64,000 bases of DNA. Origin: Candidatus Celerinatantimonas neptuna. GTDB lineage: Bacteria; Pseudomonadota; Gammaproteobacteria; Enterobacterales; Celerinatantimonadaceae. Both the position numbers and the translations under genes were made by a program. This document shows, one piece after another, positions 32,765-44,102 of the stretch (the first letter of the stretch is position 1; each line of letters starts with the position of its first letter). The DNA lies in contig OU461276.1 in the NCBI GenBank assembly GCA_911810475.1, positions 489,501 to 553,500 of the forward strand, written 5' to 3'. Below the pieces are notes generated by a model, which made no database searches, was not told the origin of the DNA, and was given only the letters and a program-made list of their open reading frames with translations.

Positions 32765-33868
32765 CTAGAATGAATAATCTTTCATGATTTGATCAATATA
32801 ATCAGAAAACTGCTGTTTAAAACGATCCTTGCTAAACTGGGCCGCATATCGACGAATTGAGTAACTATCAAATTGCTCATATGACTGTTCGAACCGTTCA
32901 ATAGCCTGATTCAAATCATGTGCTGTTTGTTGGTCAAAAAAAAGACCTGAGATATTTTCCTTTACCGTTTCTACCGCCCCACCTTCCCGATAGGCAATAA
33001 CAGGACGACCACTAGACATCGCCTCTAACGGAACAATTCCAAAATCTTCTACTCCTGGGAAAATCAGAGCCTTACAGTTCGCTAATAATATTTTTATCTC
33101 TTCAAAGGACAACCGCCCGAGTACTTCAATATTTGATTGAGCCATTCTACGTAACTCTTGTAGTTGCTCACCTTCACCAACAACTTTTAAATAACGCCCC
33201 GAGGCATTAAAAGCCCGAACAGCTAAATCAGCTTTTTTATAAGAAACAAGTTGTCCGAGTAAAAGATAAAACTCCTCTGGCGGACGATTTGTAGGCTGAA
33301 ATTCATCAAAATCAACCGGAGGATGTATCACATGAGCAGACCGGTGATAAAAACTCTGAATACGCCCTGCAACAAAATGACTATTTGCAACAAAATAACT
33401 CACTGACATCGAACTTAATTGATCCCAGCGACGGATATAATGCAACAAAGGCACCATGAGCAGCCGCTTGAACCAACCACAACGTTTTTTGTAATTATGA
33501 TACATATCCCAGGCATAACGCATTGGCGAATGACAATAGCAAATATGGGGACGCCCTGGAGCTGGAATGACACCTTTTGCGGGGCCTGATTCGCTGGATA
33601 TGACTAAGTCATAATCAGATAAATCAAACTGTTCTAAGGCTAATGGCATCAATGGAAGATAATTCTGATACCAAACATTTGCTCTAGGTAACTTACTAAT
33701 AAAACTCTGAAAAATACGATGTTGACTAATGACACTTTGACTAAATGCTTCAGGTACATAAATATGAGTATAAATATCAGCTTCAGGATAAAGTTCACAT
33801 AAAGCCTCAAGAACTTTTTCACCACCGCGCAAATTAACAAGCCAATAATGGATAATAGCGACTTTCAA
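32765..33868 (-). CDS. GT4 glycosyltransferase, WbaZ/MtfB (mannosyltransferase)-like
   Basis: 367 residues of the GT-B fold. The start [31 protein letters not shown] (in parts), [15 protein letters not shown] and [18 protein letters not shown] are typical of the WbaZ/WbdB/MtfB group, which uses GDP-mannose; donor binding is at [24 protein letters not shown]. The frame runs to a GTG at 33877, but a TTG at 33868 has AGGTGG five bases ahead and gives the family-typical MKVAIIHYW, so TTG was chosen. Donor specificity is a family-level inference. It lies between manC and another GT4 gene. Confidence 0.85.
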   Translation of the reverse strand: MKVAIIHYWLVNLRGGEKVLEALCELYPEADIYTHIYVPEAFSQSVISQHRIFQSFISKLPRANVWYQNYLPLMPLALEQFDLSDYDLVISSESGPAKGVIPAPGRPHICYCHSPMRYAWDMYHNYKKRCGWFKRLLMVPLLHYIRRWDQLSSMSVSYFVANSHFVAGRIQSFYHRSAHVIHPPVDFDEFQPTNRPPEEFYLLLGQLVSYKKADLAVRAFNASGRYLKVVGEGEQLQELRRMAQSNIEVLGRLSFEEIKILLANCKALIFPGVEDFGIVPLEAMSSGRPVIAYREGGAVETVKENISGLFFDQQTAHDLNQAIERFEQSYEQFDSYSIRRYAAQFSKDRFKQQFSDYIDQIMKDYSF

Positions 33869-33881
33869 ATAAACCACCTAT

Positions 33882-34907
33882 CTACGATAATAAAACATCG
33901 ACTGTCTTAGCAGCCGTTTTAGCCCAAGAAAAATTTTTGGCTCTTTCTTGACCAAGTAACTGGTATTTTTCACGCAGACTAGTCTCCGTCAGCATTGCAA
34001 CCATTGCATCTGATATTTCCTCAATATTATTGGGCTCAACTAACATTGCAGCACTACCGGTGACTTCTGGAATAGATGTCTTGTTACTTGTAATAACAGG
34101 TGTTCCCGAAGCCATAGCCTCTAAAGGTGGTAAACCGAAACCTTCATAAAAAGGCACATAAATAAACAATTCTGCCCCTTGATATAACAAAGGCAGGAAC
34201 ATTTCTTCAACAAATCCGATAAATTTAACTCTAGGAGGTATGATAGACACACCTAAATCAGAAAATATACGCTTATTAGTATTACCAACTAATATAAGCC
34301 ATATATCATCATCTATAACATCAACTATATGAGACCAAGTATCCAAGACACGTTTTATATTTTTCCGTGGTTCAATAGAGCTAACAGATAGAACATAACG
34401 CTTATCGTAGAGACCGAAATTTATTTTCATCTTTTCAATCTCTAATGGGAGAAATTTATTTTTATAACTATCATCAACCCCATTATATATAACAGAAATT
34501 TTACTATCACTAATATTAGAAATATTTAATATTCGTTCTTTTGTATATTCGGATACTGTAATTATATGATCTGAATAATTTATTATTTTAGGGATGATAA
34601 AACGATAAAAATGTCTAAAATTGAAATTAGTCCATTCTGGATGCTCTAAAGGTGCAATATCATGAATTGTTACAATATGCTTAAATGGTGAAAAAATTGG
34701 ACCGGTATTACTCGGACTCCATAATATATCATTTCTATGTAGCATTAGAGGTAAACAAGATTGTTCCCACAGATGTCCAGATATACCTCTAGCCTTAGAT
34801 CTAAACACTGAAAAGGTATTCTCTTCAACATTATTTAATATATTATTTAAATAACGATTAACTCCACATATAGATGCTGACAAAACCCGACCATTAACAT
34901 GAACCAT
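33882..34907 (-). CDS. GT4 glycosyltransferase
   Basis: 341 residues. GT-B fold with [42 protein letters not shown], the linker [19 protein letters not shown] and the donor site [26 protein letters not shown]. This is the common O-antigen GT4 type (mannosyl-, rhamnosyl- or dideoxyhexosyl-transferases such as WbaV share this build). Acceptor and donor cannot be read from the sequence. The start overlaps the wzy stop in TAATG. Confidence 0.85.
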   Translation of the reverse strand: MVHVNGRVLSASICGVNRYLNNILNNVEENTFSVFRSKARGISGHLWEQSCLPLMLHRNDILWSPSNTGPIFSPFKHIVTIHDIAPLEHPEWTNFNFRHFYRFIIPKIINYSDHIITVSEYTKERILNISNISDSKISVIYNGVDDSYKNKFLPLEIEKMKINFGLYDKRYVLSVSSIEPRKNIKRVLDTWSHIVDVIDDDIWLILVGNTNKRIFSDLGVSIIPPRVKFIGFVEEMFLPLLYQGAELFIYVPFYEGFGLPPLEAMASGTPVITSNKTSIPEVTGSAAMLVEPNNIEEISDAMVAMLTETSLREKYQLLGQERAKNFSWAKTAAKTVDVLLS

Positions 34908-36205
34908 TATATAGCCCTTTGCCTTTTAGATACCATCAATAAAAAATAATAAATACACCAACAGAAAGATATAAACATAATCAAAAAAATCATCCTATTA
35001 ATAAATTCCAGACCAGATAGAAAAATTCCATATGGAGAATATACACTTACAATAAAAAGGAATAATCTGATAATATTGACAGTCTTTGAAATTGTATATT
35101 TTCTTATATAAAAAATAATAGAAAGTTCTAAAAAATAAAAAATTCCACCCAATACTACACCACTAGTCAATAAACACTCCATTATTAAATTCGAATTCGG
35201 ATATGCATGAGCATTACCATATAAACTACCATACAATTTATATATAATAAAAGCTCCTATAGAATCAAATTTTGGAGAAAAACCAGAAATCAATTTATAA
35301 ATCGATAAGAATTGATACTGAACAATATTTAAACCTATTTGTGAAATAGGTAAATAATGTTCTTTAATTAAGTTCAACTTAAACGCAGGTATTAACTGAT
35401 CAAATGCATAAAAGAATCTATAAAATAATTTAAATAAAATTATTTTCTCCACACCAGAAGATGCACCACTAGCAACTCCAATTGTATATAAATAAAATGG
35501 TATAGCACCTATCGTTAGACATATAAGAATTAAAAGAATTTTCTTATGGAATCTAAACCTAACATAATCTTTTCTCGACTTAGATATAAAAAGCACTAAC
35601 ACTTCTAAAAAAACACAAGATAATATAGCCCCTTTACTCGCCATTAATAATGATAAGAGAAAATAAATAAAAAATACAAAAAGAGAAAATCTCCTCACAT
35701 ATCTATACCTACTAATTGCAAAAATAATTGCAGGAATACTATTAATAGACAGGCTCAACCAATATAACACCCTACTATTTTGAGAAGCGGAGAAGCGTAT
35801 ATCAACGCTATCTTTCATTAAAATTGGTATCTTCCCAGGCAAGTATACATTTATGTAAAAATTAGCGAGCAGGACAATCAAACATAAAAATAAAAGTATT
35901 ATTTGAAAATGTTTTGGTAAATTATCTTCTAAATTTACAGTTCCAGGCCTAAAACAAGTTATTATAATAAATAAAACAGCTATAAAACTTGATATTACCC
36001 AAAAACTCATTGTATCAAATAGCAATCCAAATGAAAAAAAACCAACAAAAGCAGGAATTAAAAAAATGAAAAAATAATAATATAATGGGTCATATATATT
36101 TAAACTGGATCTTTTTACAATTGGCAATAGAAATACAAGAACAAAAATGTAAATAGCTATTATCTGAGGTATATAGCCATACAACTTATATAGATAAAAA
36201 ATCAT
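34907..36205 (-). CDS. wzy: O-antigen/capsule polymerase Wzy
   Basis: 432 residues with about 11-12 hydrophobic segments and a larger periplasmic loop in the second half (about residues 270-330), the expected build of Wzy. Sequence identity among Wzy proteins is low, so the call rests on topology, position among glycosyltransferases, and presence of wzx and wzz in the same locus. Very AT-rich codon use compared with ugd and manB, as usual for serotype-specific genes. It overlaps its neighbours by one and four bases. Confidence 0.75.
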   Translation of the reverse strand: MIFYLYKLYGYIPQIIAIYIFVLVFLLPIVKRSSLNIYDPLYYYFFIFLIPAFVGFFSFGLLFDTMSFWVISSFIAVLFIIITCFRPGTVNLEDNLPKHFQIILLFLCLIVLLANFYINVYLPGKIPILMKDSVDIRFSASQNSRVLYWLSLSINSIPAIIFAISRYRYVRRFSLFVFFIYFLLSLLMASKGAILSCVFLEVLVLFISKSRKDYVRFRFHKKILLILICLTIGAIPFYLYTIGVASGASSGVEKIILFKLFYRFFYAFDQLIPAFKLNLIKEHYLPISQIGLNIVQYQFLSIYKLISGFSPKFDSIGAFIIYKLYGSLYGNAHAYPNSNLIMECLLTSGVVLGGIFYFLELSIIFYIRKYTISKTVNIIRLFLFIVSVYSPYGIFLSGLEFINRMIFLIMFISFCWCIYYFLLMVSKRQRAI

Positions 36206-37098
36206 TCATCCACAGTCCATTTTTTACTCTTTCCTAATATAACTCTACATAAATCTAATATAGTTCTATATAGTCTATCACCAAACAACTTAAATATTAA
36301 AAATTTTATAAACTCTTTAAAAGAGTAATATAAAAATCTAATCCTACCAATATTAATTCCTAATTCATTACATATTGATATCAATTCACGATTTATAATC
36401 CTAGCTTTCTCAGGAGTTGTAGATACACCACCAAAAGACATATCTACAATATCTCTATCTAAATATTTTATATTCCCTTGATGAATCACTTCAAGTAGTA
36501 ATTTTGAATCTGCAGCAATCTTATAGTTAGTATCAAATCGATATCCATTTTTAAAAATTTTCGAATTATGAAAAACTTCTGGATGTACAGGAAGAGCAGG
36601 TCTGAATCCTTGCCATTTATTTTTTAATATTCCCCAATCACATCCAAACTTTTCAATATATATTCTATTTTTTGGACTAATAATATTAATATTTCCATAC
36701 AATAAATCAATATTATCTATCGATATATCCTTAAATACTTTATTATATACATCATTAATAATTTCATCTCCAGCGCCTAAAAACTGGATCCATTCTCCAT
36801 TAGCATAAGGAAGTGCTTTATTCCACGCATCATATATTCCATCATCTACTTCACTAAACCAAAAGTCTATAATATCTTCATTTTCTTTAATTATATTGAC
36901 AGTTCCATCTGTAGATGCACCATCAGCAATGATCCATTGAATATTCGGATAATTTTGACTACGGATAGAATCAATTGTCCAATGTAGATCTTGTGCAGCA
37001 TTAAACGTAGAAGTAATGATAGTAATGAGAGGATATTCTAGGGTCCCTTGTTTAGGCATATTACTTAATTCTCGTCCTCCTTCGATGTATTCACTCAT
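36202..37098 (-). CDS. GT2 glycosyltransferase
   Basis: 298 residues of the GT-A fold. The nucleotide-sugar site is [23 protein letters not shown] in parts, with [18 protein letters not shown]. The [15 protein letters not shown] stretch is shared with WcaA-like and other capsule GT2 enzymes. The C-terminus (residues 255-290) is amphipathic and may touch the membrane. Start overlaps the fcl stop by eight bases; an inner ATG at 37059 is possible. Sugar unknown. Confidence 0.85.
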   Translation of the reverse strand: MSEYIEGGRELSNMPKQGTLEYPLITIITSTFNAAQDLHWTIDSIRSQNYPNIQWIIADGASTDGTVNIIKENEDIIDFWFSEVDDGIYDAWNKALPYANGEWIQFLGAGDEIINDVYNKVFKDISIDNIDLLYGNINIISPKNRIYIEKFGCDWGILKNKWQGFRPALPVHPEVFHNSKIFKNGYRFDTNYKIAADSKLLLEVIHQGNIKYLDRDIVDMSFGGVSTTPEKARIINRELISICNELGINIGRIRFLYYSFKEFIKFLIFKLFGDRLYRTILDLCRVILGKSKKWTVDE

Positions 37099-38074
37099 AC
37101 CTTTTAAGACCTCTCAGGTTTTCATAATTATCTAAAAACCACTGGTATGAATTTCTTATTCCAGCTTCTAATCCAATTCGATATTGCCAACCAAGTTGTT
37201 TTACCCGCTCAACATTCATTAACTTTCGAGGAGTTCCATCAAGTTTGCTAGGGTCAGTTGTAATTTTCCCCTGATAATCAATAACTCGAGCAATAATTTG
37301 AGCCAATTCTAAAATTGTACAATCTTCTCCCGTTCCAACATTTATGTGACTCAACATCGGCTGCGTATGATTTTGATAAGCCTTTACTGGTAAGTTCATA
37401 ACAAATACACTCGCTTCAGCCATATCATCCACATGCAAAAATTCACGTCTTGGAGAACCTGTTCCCCAAATGACGACCTCAGGTTCGTGAACTTGTTTTG
37501 CTTCATGAATACGACGAATTAATGCAGGAACAACATGACTATTTTGAGGATGATAGTTATCTCCTGGACCATATAAATTTGTAGGCATCACACTGCGATA
37601 ATCAACACCATATTGTCGGTTATATGATTCACACAACTTAATTCCTGTAATCTTTGCAATAGCATATGGCTCGTTGGTAGGTTCTAAATACCCACTAAGT
37701 AAAGATTCTTCATTCATAGGCTGTGATGCTAATTTAGGATATATACAAGAAGACCCTAAAAACAATAACTTAGTAACATCATGTAAATAAGCTTGATGAA
37801 TAACATTACTTTCGATCATTAAATTATCATAGATAAACTCAGCAGGATAAGAATTATTTGCATAGATACCGCCTACTTTAGCAGCAGCTAAATATACTTG
37901 TTCAATTTTATTCTGAGAAAAAAAATGAGCAACTGCTTTCTGATTTCTTAAATCTAATTTTTCAGAACTGCAGGTTAGGATATTTGTATATCCTTGTTTT
38001 TTAAGTTGCCGAACAATAGCACTACCAACCATACCATTATGACCTGCAACAAAAATTGTTGAATCAAAGCCCAT
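37091..38074 (-). CDS. fcl: GDP-L-fucose synthase Fcl (WcaG)
   Basis: 327 residues of the extended SDR family. It turns GDP-4-keto-6-deoxy-mannose into GDP-L-fucose with NADPH. Visible motifs are [48 protein letters not shown], the catalytic [20 protein letters not shown] and [14 protein letters not shown]. It is five bases after gmd. Together with manB and manC it gives a full GDP-fucose pathway. Confidence 0.96.
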   Translation of the reverse strand: MGFDSTIFVAGHNGMVGSAIVRQLKKQGYTNILTCSSEKLDLRNQKAVAHFFSQNKIEQVYLAAAKVGGIYANNSYPAEFIYDNLMIESNVIHQAYLHDVTKLLFLGSSCIYPKLASQPMNEESLLSGYLEPTNEPYAIAKITGIKLCESYNRQYGVDYRSVMPTNLYGPGDNYHPQNSHVVPALIRRIHEAKQVHEPEVVIWGTGSPRREFLHVDDMAEASVFVMNLPVKAYQNHTQPMLSHINVGTGEDCTILELAQIIARVIDYQGKITTDPSKLDGTPRKLMNVERVKQLGWQYRIGLEAGIRNSYQWFLDNYENLRGLKRYE

Positions 38075-38079
38075 ATAAA

Positions 38080-39198
38080 CTAATCCTCCATAGAAACCGG
38101 TATTTCAAATCCATTCGCTTTCATAAACGAGTGTTGTTTAGCCGTTTTCAAGTCTTGAGCTACCATTTCTGCACACATTTCCTCGACTGTAATTGACGGT
38201 TCCCAACCTAATTTATGTTTGGCGTTTGCAGGGTCTCCTAACAATGTCTCAACCTCTGCAGGTCGAAAATAACGAGGGTCAACCCGAACAATAATATCGC
38301 CTACACCAACAGCTGGGGCCTCAAAACCATTAATTGATTTAACAATAGCAACTTCATCAACTCCTTGACCTAAAAACTCAAGTTCGATACCTAATTCAGC
38401 AGCACTCCAAGTAATAAATTGCCTAACAGAATATTGTCGACCAGTTGCAATAACAAAGTCTTCAGGCTGCTCTTGTTGCAACATTAACCATTGCATTTGC
38501 ACGTAGTCTTTGGCATGCCCCCAATCTCGCAAAGAATCCATATTACCCATATACAGACATTTATCTAATCCCTGCGCTATATTAGCTAAACCACGCGTAA
38601 TCTTACGAGTTACAAATGTTTCTCCACGGCGTGGTGACTCATGGTTAAATAAAAGACCGTTACAAGCATACATACCATAACTTTCACGATAATTAACCGT
38701 AATCCAAAAGGCATAGAGCTTGGCCACTGCATATGGAGAACGAGGATAAAATGGTGTTGTTTCCTTTTGTGGTGTCTCTTGAACTAATCCGAAAAGTTCT
38801 GATGTTGAAGCCTGGTAGAATCGTGTAGTCTTCTCTAATCCTAAAAAGCGGATAGCTTCGAGTAACCGTAACGTGCCAAGTGCATCAACATCAGCCGTAT
38901 ATTCAGGAGATTCAAAAGAAACTGCTACATGGGACTGAGCAGCTAAGTTATAAACTTCGTTAGGGCAAACTTCACTTAAAATACGAGTCAAATTAGAACT
39001 ATCGCTCAAATCGCCATAATGCAATTTAAGTTTTGGGTTAGTTTCATGCGGATCTTGATACAAATGATCAATTCTCTGAGTATTTAAAGAAGATGATCGT
39101 CTTTTAATACCATGAACTTCATAACCTTTTTTTAGTAACAACTCTGCCAAATAAGAACCATCTTGACCAGTAATTCCTGTAATTAATGCTTTTTTCAT
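38080..39198 (-). CDS. gmd: GDP-mannose 4,6-dehydratase Gmd
   Basis: 372 residues. The SDR NADP site is [19 protein letters not shown], followed by [20 protein letters not shown], the catalytic [10 protein letters not shown] and [20 protein letters not shown], with [12 protein letters not shown] near the C-terminus. It makes GDP-4-keto-6-deoxy-D-mannose for Fcl. A 503-bp gap without genes lies upstream, so a local promoter may start here or the operon transcript runs through. Confidence 0.97.
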   Translation of the reverse strand: MKKALITGITGQDGSYLAELLLKKGYEVHGIKRRSSSLNTQRIDHLYQDPHETNPKLKLHYGDLSDSSNLTRILSEVCPNEVYNLAAQSHVAVSFESPEYTADVDALGTLRLLEAIRFLGLEKTTRFYQASTSELFGLVQETPQKETTPFYPRSPYAVAKLYAFWITVNYRESYGMYACNGLLFNHESPRRGETFVTRKITRGLANIAQGLDKCLYMGNMDSLRDWGHAKDYVQMQWLMLQQEQPEDFVIATGRQYSVRQFITWSAAELGIELEFLGQGVDEVAIVKSINGFEAPAVGVGDIIVRVDPRYFRPAEVETLLGDPANAKHKLGWEPSITVEEMCAEMVAQDLKTAKQHSFMKANGFEIPVSMED

Positions 39199-39701
39199 AA
39201 AATCTTATACAACTTATAATGTTTTAGTTAATAACTGTAATTATTCCTATAATATACAAGTAATATATTTTATTAGTCAATGAACCTGAAATAATTTAAC
39301 CCACACGCTACAATAATAATCCTTAACATTCAGTGCATCAGCTAACTAAAATATATTTAGTAGAACAACCAATAGAAACAATGATATATACTCACAGTAA
39401 TATTCTTTCATCATATAGAAGAGAATATTAAACTCTTATTGAACAGCGATTTGAAAGTCCATAGATATCTAACATCTATAGTCTTCCTATATTAAATTTT
39501 ACTAAAAATAAAATAACTAACATTCTCCACGGTTTTAAATTCAATAGCAATAGCAATAGCAATAGCAAGGTATAAAAATAATTCGGACATACTTAAGCCT
39601 TAATAGTATAAATACGCTATTAAATAAAAAAATACATTAATAATTCATATTACAGAATTTATAAATATTCAAAATTGTTAAAAACACCACCTATTAAATG
39701 A
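39199..39701. other. 503-bp gene-free AT-rich gap inside the capsule locus
   Basis: No open frame of note on either strand. It contains four copies of AATAGC (39543-39566) and scattered stops. It splits the locus into a promoter-distal part (gmd to ugd) and a promoter-proximal part. A recombination scar or an internal promoter for gmd is possible. Confidence 0.55.
39543..39566 (+). repeat. Four tandem copies of AATAGC
   Basis: Perfect 6-bp microsatellite of four units in the gap between gmd and the next glycosyltransferase gene. It lies outside any coding frame. Confidence 0.9.
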
Positions 39702-40982
39702 TTAACTCAACAATTTTAAATAAGTATCTAGATATTTTTTAGCTATAACTCTGGTATCAAAGTAGTTTAATGATTTTTCTCTACCTTTAAGTCTTAACGA
39801 TTCAAATTCATCTGTCGAAGTATTTAATACCCAATTAATACCGTGTGCTAAATCTTGTGGAGAAAATGCTTCTGCTTTATAACCATTCACTTTATGATCA
39901 ATAATATCAGTTGGCCCGGTCGCGTCAAAACAAACTACAGGAGTACCTGAGCTCATAGATTCTACTAATGTCTTACCAAATGCTTCTTGGATACTTGGAG
40001 CAACGAATACATCAGCGGCGGAATAGATAATGTTTAAAGATATATTATCATATAGGAATCCGAAGTCATGAAATTCAAATCCTGTATTTTTTATAATTTT
40101 TCGATCTACTTTACCAAAAAAAAATAAAAACACTTCATCCGGATTCAAGAATTTCAAGGATTCTAAGAATAGTGGGAAGCCTTTATAAAAATCATGAACA
40201 TTGGTTGCTCCACATAACACTATTTTTTTTGTAGTATTTATTCCCAACAAATAACGAGATTTATCTTTATCTAGAAATTTAAAATAGCCACAATTAATAT
40301 TGTTAGATATGGTTTCATAACTACACTTGGAAAAAATATTACTTTTTTTTGCTACATCTGTCATCCATTTGGAAATACCGACAACATGTATAGGCTTGGA
40401 AAAATATTTTCTCTTACGTTTATATAAAAAATAACTTAGATCAAATGGAAAATGGCTACCTAACTGAGGACAAATACCACAGCCATCAACATATCGATTA
40501 CAATCTAGAGCATAATGGCATCCACCTGTTATAGGCCACATATCTCGCAACGTCCAAACGATAGGTTTATTTATTTTTTTTATAACTTTAGAATTTAAAA
40601 ACCCATCATTAACCCAATGTAAATGAATAATATCTGCTTTCTTATATAACTCATGCTTTGTAAAATCAAAACCAACAACACCACAGCTAAATATATTCCC
40701 ACTTCTTTTTCTATACAGAAACATAATAGCTTTATCAAGATACCTTCTTAATAAAGATTTAAGCTTACCAAACTTAGTGTTTGAAATACTACAAACAGAG
40801 TTATCATTAGGAATTGAATTACTCGTAGTTAGTACAAAAGAGTTTACGCCAAGATCCCTGAGTGCTTGATGAAGCCAATAAGCGCCCCTCGCAGCACCAC
40901 CATTTAAATCTCCGGAGATTAAATGTAATACATTAAGACTATTTTCTTGAATCTTGACATTTTTTTCCTCTAGGCGTTTCAT
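39702..40982 (-). CDS. GT4 glycosyltransferase with WcaC-type Cys motif
   Basis: 426 residues. The N-terminus LNVLHLISGDLNGGAARGAYWLHQAL in parts, and the WTLRDMWPITGGCHYALDC then DGCGICPQL region with spaced cysteines, match the WcaC-like GT4 group. The donor site is VFVAPSIQEAFGKTLVESMSSGTPVVCFD. GDP-fucose or GDP-mannose donors are common in the group, but the specificity here is not known. It overlaps asnB by four bases (ATGA). Confidence 0.86.
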   Translation of the reverse strand: MKRLEEKNVKIQENSLNVLHLISGDLNGGAARGAYWLHQALRDLGVNSFVLTTSNSIPNDNSVCSISNTKFGKLKSLLRRYLDKAIMFLYRKRSGNIFSCGVVGFDFTKHELYKKADIIHLHWVNDGFLNSKVIKKINKPIVWTLRDMWPITGGCHYALDCNRYVDGCGICPQLGSHFPFDLSYFLYKRKRKYFSKPIHVVGISKWMTDVAKKSNIFSKCSYETISNNINCGYFKFLDKDKSRYLLGINTTKKIVLCGATNVHDFYKGFPLFLESLKFLNPDEVFLFFFGKVDRKIIKNTGFEFHDFGFLYDNISLNIIYSAADVFVAPSIQEAFGKTLVESMSSGTPVVCFDATGPTDIIDHKVNGYKAEAFSPQDLAHGINWVLNTSTDEFESLRLKGREKSLNYFDTRVIAKKYLDTYLKLLS

Positions 40983-42793
40983 ACATTAATCTCTATAGGA
41001 AATTTTTTAATCCAACATAAAAATACAAAAACGCCCCAATCATTTCTATTTAATCTTTTTGCTGCTATTCGAATTTTTAAATCCGTTAAATAATCTGGTG
41101 AAAAAAATCTTAATGATGATTCATTACTAATAGCTTCTTTGAAATGACTATTTAATGCTCCATTCATCCAGCTAGCATATGGCATCTCAAAACCTGTTTT
41201 TTTCCTCTGCCATACCTCGGCAGGTATAATATCTTTTACACTATCGACAAAAATAGATTTAAACATCCCATTTCGCACCTTAAAGCTATCACTCAGGCTA
41301 AAAGCAAGCTCCACTAATTTATGATCAAGCAATACAGGTCGGAGTTCCAAAGAATGGGCCATACTCATAACATCACTATCCCTAAGCAGGGTATTTAGCA
41401 TATATCTATCTATCTCAGCTTTACTGATCCTTTGGAGAGACGAAAGTCCAGGAAATATTGGATAATGACTCATAGGTAAATGTTGTTGCAAAATAGCATT
41501 CAAGTTTTTATGAATAATGCGTTGTTTTTCTAAAGAAACCTCTTCATCAACTCCCACAAAACCATATTTTTGGGTAAATCTATTTGGGCGTAAATGTTCC
41601 AATTTTTTACCCAAAAAGGAGAGTATTCCTTCCTTTTGCTGTGAGTAATTACTAATGGTTTTAAAATGAGAATACCCCGCAAAAATTTCATCTCCCCCTA
41701 GACCACTCAAAGCTACTTTAAGTTCCTTAGCAGTTTCAAAACTAACTATATATGTATTTATACCGTCAATACTTGGCTGATCAATACTAGCAATAAAATC
41801 GTCAAAAATATTTTTTATATACGCATCATCTATCAGTATATTATGATGATTGCATCCAAGTAGTTTTGCAGATCTTGAAGCTATATTAGTTTCATCTTCA
41901 ATAACCGTTTTACTTTTGAAACCTACACTAAAAGTATTTATATTCTTACTGCTATAATGCTTCATCATGGCTACAACTGCAGTAGAATCTACTCCCCCGC
42001 TAAGAAATGCTCCCACCTCTACATCCGCTACCATATGATATTTAGTTGCCGTTTCCAGCTCTTCGCGGACTCTTATTATTGCTTCTTGATAGCTTTCAAT
42101 TTTAGGCTGTTTAGCTGATTCTTTTACATAGTCATAATAATGGGTAATTTCGCAGCTCTTATCAAATTTAACTCTCATGTAATGGCCAGGCATAAGATGG
42201 TACACACCATCTAAAATCGTATTAGGTTGTTTAACCGAACCATATAGAAAATATTCATTAAGAGCTTCTAATGAAAGTTTTCTAGAAATAATATTCGACT
42301 TCAAAAAAGGTTTTAATTCAGAACTAAAAACAAACTGCCCTTCTAAAAAAGTATAAATCAGTGGTTTAATACCAAATCTATCCCTTGCTAAAAAAAGATC
42401 ATCTTTATGCAGATCATAAATACAAAAAGCAAACATGCCCCTGAAATAGTTTACACATTCCTCCCCCCACTGCATATAACTTTTGAGTACAACTTCAGTA
42501 TCCGAGCTGGTGCGGAAATTATATCCTAAAAGGATGAGTTGCTGTTTTAGTTCTTGATAATTGTACACCTCTCCATTAAAAACAATCACATAATTGCCAC
42601 TCTCATCACTCATTGGCTGATCAGCAGAATCAGAAAGGTCAATGATAGAAAGCCGCGTATGCCCTAATACTAAATTTTTAATATCATCATAATAAGCACC
42701 ACTACCATCAGGACCTCTACGACGCAGTTCGCATGAGAAAATACTAGCAATTTTTTTGTAGTTTATCCCTAATCCACCATATATACTACACAT
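40979..42793 (-). CDS. asnB: Asparagine synthase-like glutamine amidotransferase
   Basis: 604 residues. The N-terminal class-II glutaminase begins MCSIYGG with Cys2 as nucleophile, then RRRGPDGSG, GHTRLSIIDLS and NGEVYNYQEL. The C-terminal ATP-pyrophosphatase has FLSGGVDSTAVVAMM and LSGLGGDEIFAGYSHF. Such AsnB-like genes inside O-antigen or capsule loci (for example WbpS) are thought to transfer an amide to a uronic acid or sugar rather than make asparagine. The presence of ugd in the locus makes a glucuronamide plausible, but this is inference. It overlaps both neighbours, so it belongs to the operon. Confidence 0.88.
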   Translation of the reverse strand: MCSIYGGLGINYKKIASIFSCELRRRGPDGSGAYYDDIKNLVLGHTRLSIIDLSDSADQPMSDESGNYVIVFNGEVYNYQELKQQLILLGYNFRTSSDTEVVLKSYMQWGEECVNYFRGMFAFCIYDLHKDDLFLARDRFGIKPLIYTFLEGQFVFSSELKPFLKSNIISRKLSLEALNEYFLYGSVKQPNTILDGVYHLMPGHYMRVKFDKSCEITHYYDYVKESAKQPKIESYQEAIIRVREELETATKYHMVADVEVGAFLSGGVDSTAVVAMMKHYSSKNINTFSVGFKSKTVIEDETNIASRSAKLLGCNHHNILIDDAYIKNIFDDFIASIDQPSIDGINTYIVSFETAKELKVALSGLGGDEIFAGYSHFKTISNYSQQKEGILSFLGKKLEHLRPNRFTQKYGFVGVDEEVSLEKQRIIHKNLNAILQQHLPMSHYPIFPGLSSLQRISKAEIDRYMLNTLLRDSDVMSMAHSLELRPVLLDHKLVELAFSLSDSFKVRNGMFKSIFVDSVKDIIPAEVWQRKKTGFEMPYASWMNGALNSHFKEAISNESSLRFFSPDYLTDLKIRIAAKRLNRNDWGVFVFLCWIKKFPIEINV

Positions 42794-44102
42794 GTTTATT
42801 TCCTAGAATTTCATTGAAATCACATATATATTTTTTACAAATAATTTCCCAAGTTAAATTGTTTCTGACATATTCTTTTTGATTTCTAGATATTATCTTA
42901 TATGATTCATCTATGACCATATTCTCTACTATATCAGTTAACTGTAAAATATTACCTACTTCAAAAACTGTCCCAGGACTAATATTTCTAACAACCTCGC
43001 TTATTCCACATCCAGTTGAAACTAATGCAGCCACACCACACCCCATAGCTTCTAGCGGGGCATGACCCCAAGTCTGGTTATCATTTGGAAAAATAAAAAT
43101 ATCTGAAGATAAATACATATCATACATTTCTCTGTCATTCTCAGGAAATTTTAAGTCTAATTCAATATTTTTATTCTTTAAAACTTCTTTATAATTCCTA
43201 ATACACCATTGATAATATTGATCGTCAGTTATAGGTGAATTTATATAAATAAAAACTCTATCTTGAACGTTAGCATTCAATCTCATATATACGTCCAAAA
43301 TATCATGAACCCTTCTATAATTCACAAATCTAGTTAATAGAAAAATGACAACAACATCATCTGGTAAATTAAACTTTTCTCTAATTATATTTTTTCTATT
43401 ATAGCTAATAACATCCTGAGGAATTCCTCCTCTTCTGATCAATGGAGTTTGACCATATAGTCGTAGATATCTTTTTGACATATTATTGTCTAGTACAGCT
43501 GACTTGTCTATAAATTTATTTACTAGGTATCTATCATATCTAAAATAAATATCTTTAAGAATGAATCTACGTAGAAAAGAACGATGATGTTCTGATTTCC
43601 ATTCTAGGAACCACTTTTCTATAGAATCATAGCAAAACCAATAGATTGGAATATTTTTAGTTTTTTTATACTTTATGGCAGCATATACAGACAAAGGTTC
43701 TTCATGAGTAAAAATTAAATCATATTTAGTATTATTCTCTATTATTAGATTAGCAACTTTTTTTGCACTTTTATTAGTGGAGTACAAAGATAATAGGTAA
43801 TCAATGCCTAAGGAATTAACTAACCTTTTGACTATCTTATGTTTGTAAATTGATTTTGCATATTCCTTTAAAAAGAATTTTTTTCTAACCTTATTTTCTT
43901 TACTTAAATTATCAGTTCGAGAATATATTTTTTTTATATTTAATTTTGAAGTTAGTTCGGGATAACATAGATCTTTATTATACTCATAACAAAAAATATC
44001 CACATCTATTCCTAGCATCTTTAAATTATTAGCAATTTCAATAACATATCTTTGAGAGCCACCCCGATTATTTAGATGAGAATGTATTAAAGCTATCTTC
44101 AT
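42786..44102 (-). CDS. GT4 glycosyltransferase
   Basis: 438 residues. It starts KIALIHSHLNNRGGSQRYVIEIANNL, a GT-B N-terminus. The linker FLLTRFVNYRRVHDILDVYM and donor site FIFPNDNQTWGHAPLEAMGCGVAALVS follow. The central part is rich in Lys, Asn and Ile, in line with low GC. It overlaps asnB by eight bases, and AGGAAAT near its end serves as the asnB ribosome site. Specificity unknown. Confidence 0.83.
   Translation of the reverse strand: MKIALIHSHLNNRGGSQRYVIEIANNLKMLGIDVDIFCYEYNKDLCYPELTSKLNIKKIYSRTDNLSKENKVRKKFFLKEYAKSIYKHKIVKRLVNSLGIDYLLSLYSTNKSAKKVANLIIENNTKYDLIFTHEEPLSVYAAIKYKKTKNIPIYWFCYDSIEKWFLEWKSEHHRSFLRRFILKDIYFRYDRYLVNKFIDKSAVLDNNMSKRYLRLYGQTPLIRRGGIPQDVISYNRKNIIREKFNLPDDVVVIFLLTRFVNYRRVHDILDVYMRLNANVQDRVFIYINSPITDDQYYQWCIRNYKEVLKNKNIELDLKFPENDREMYDMYLSSDIFIFPNDNQTWGHAPLEAMGCGVAALVSTGCGISEVVRNISPGTVFEVGNILQLTDIVENMVIDESYKIISRNQKEYVRNNLTWEIICKKYICDFNEILGNKHV

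Noticed and set aside
36202-37059. Use of the inner ATG at 37059 as start of the GT2 gene
   Set aside because: A GGAGG lies ahead but about 16 bases away, which is too far; the longer start overlapping fcl was kept, though not with certainty.
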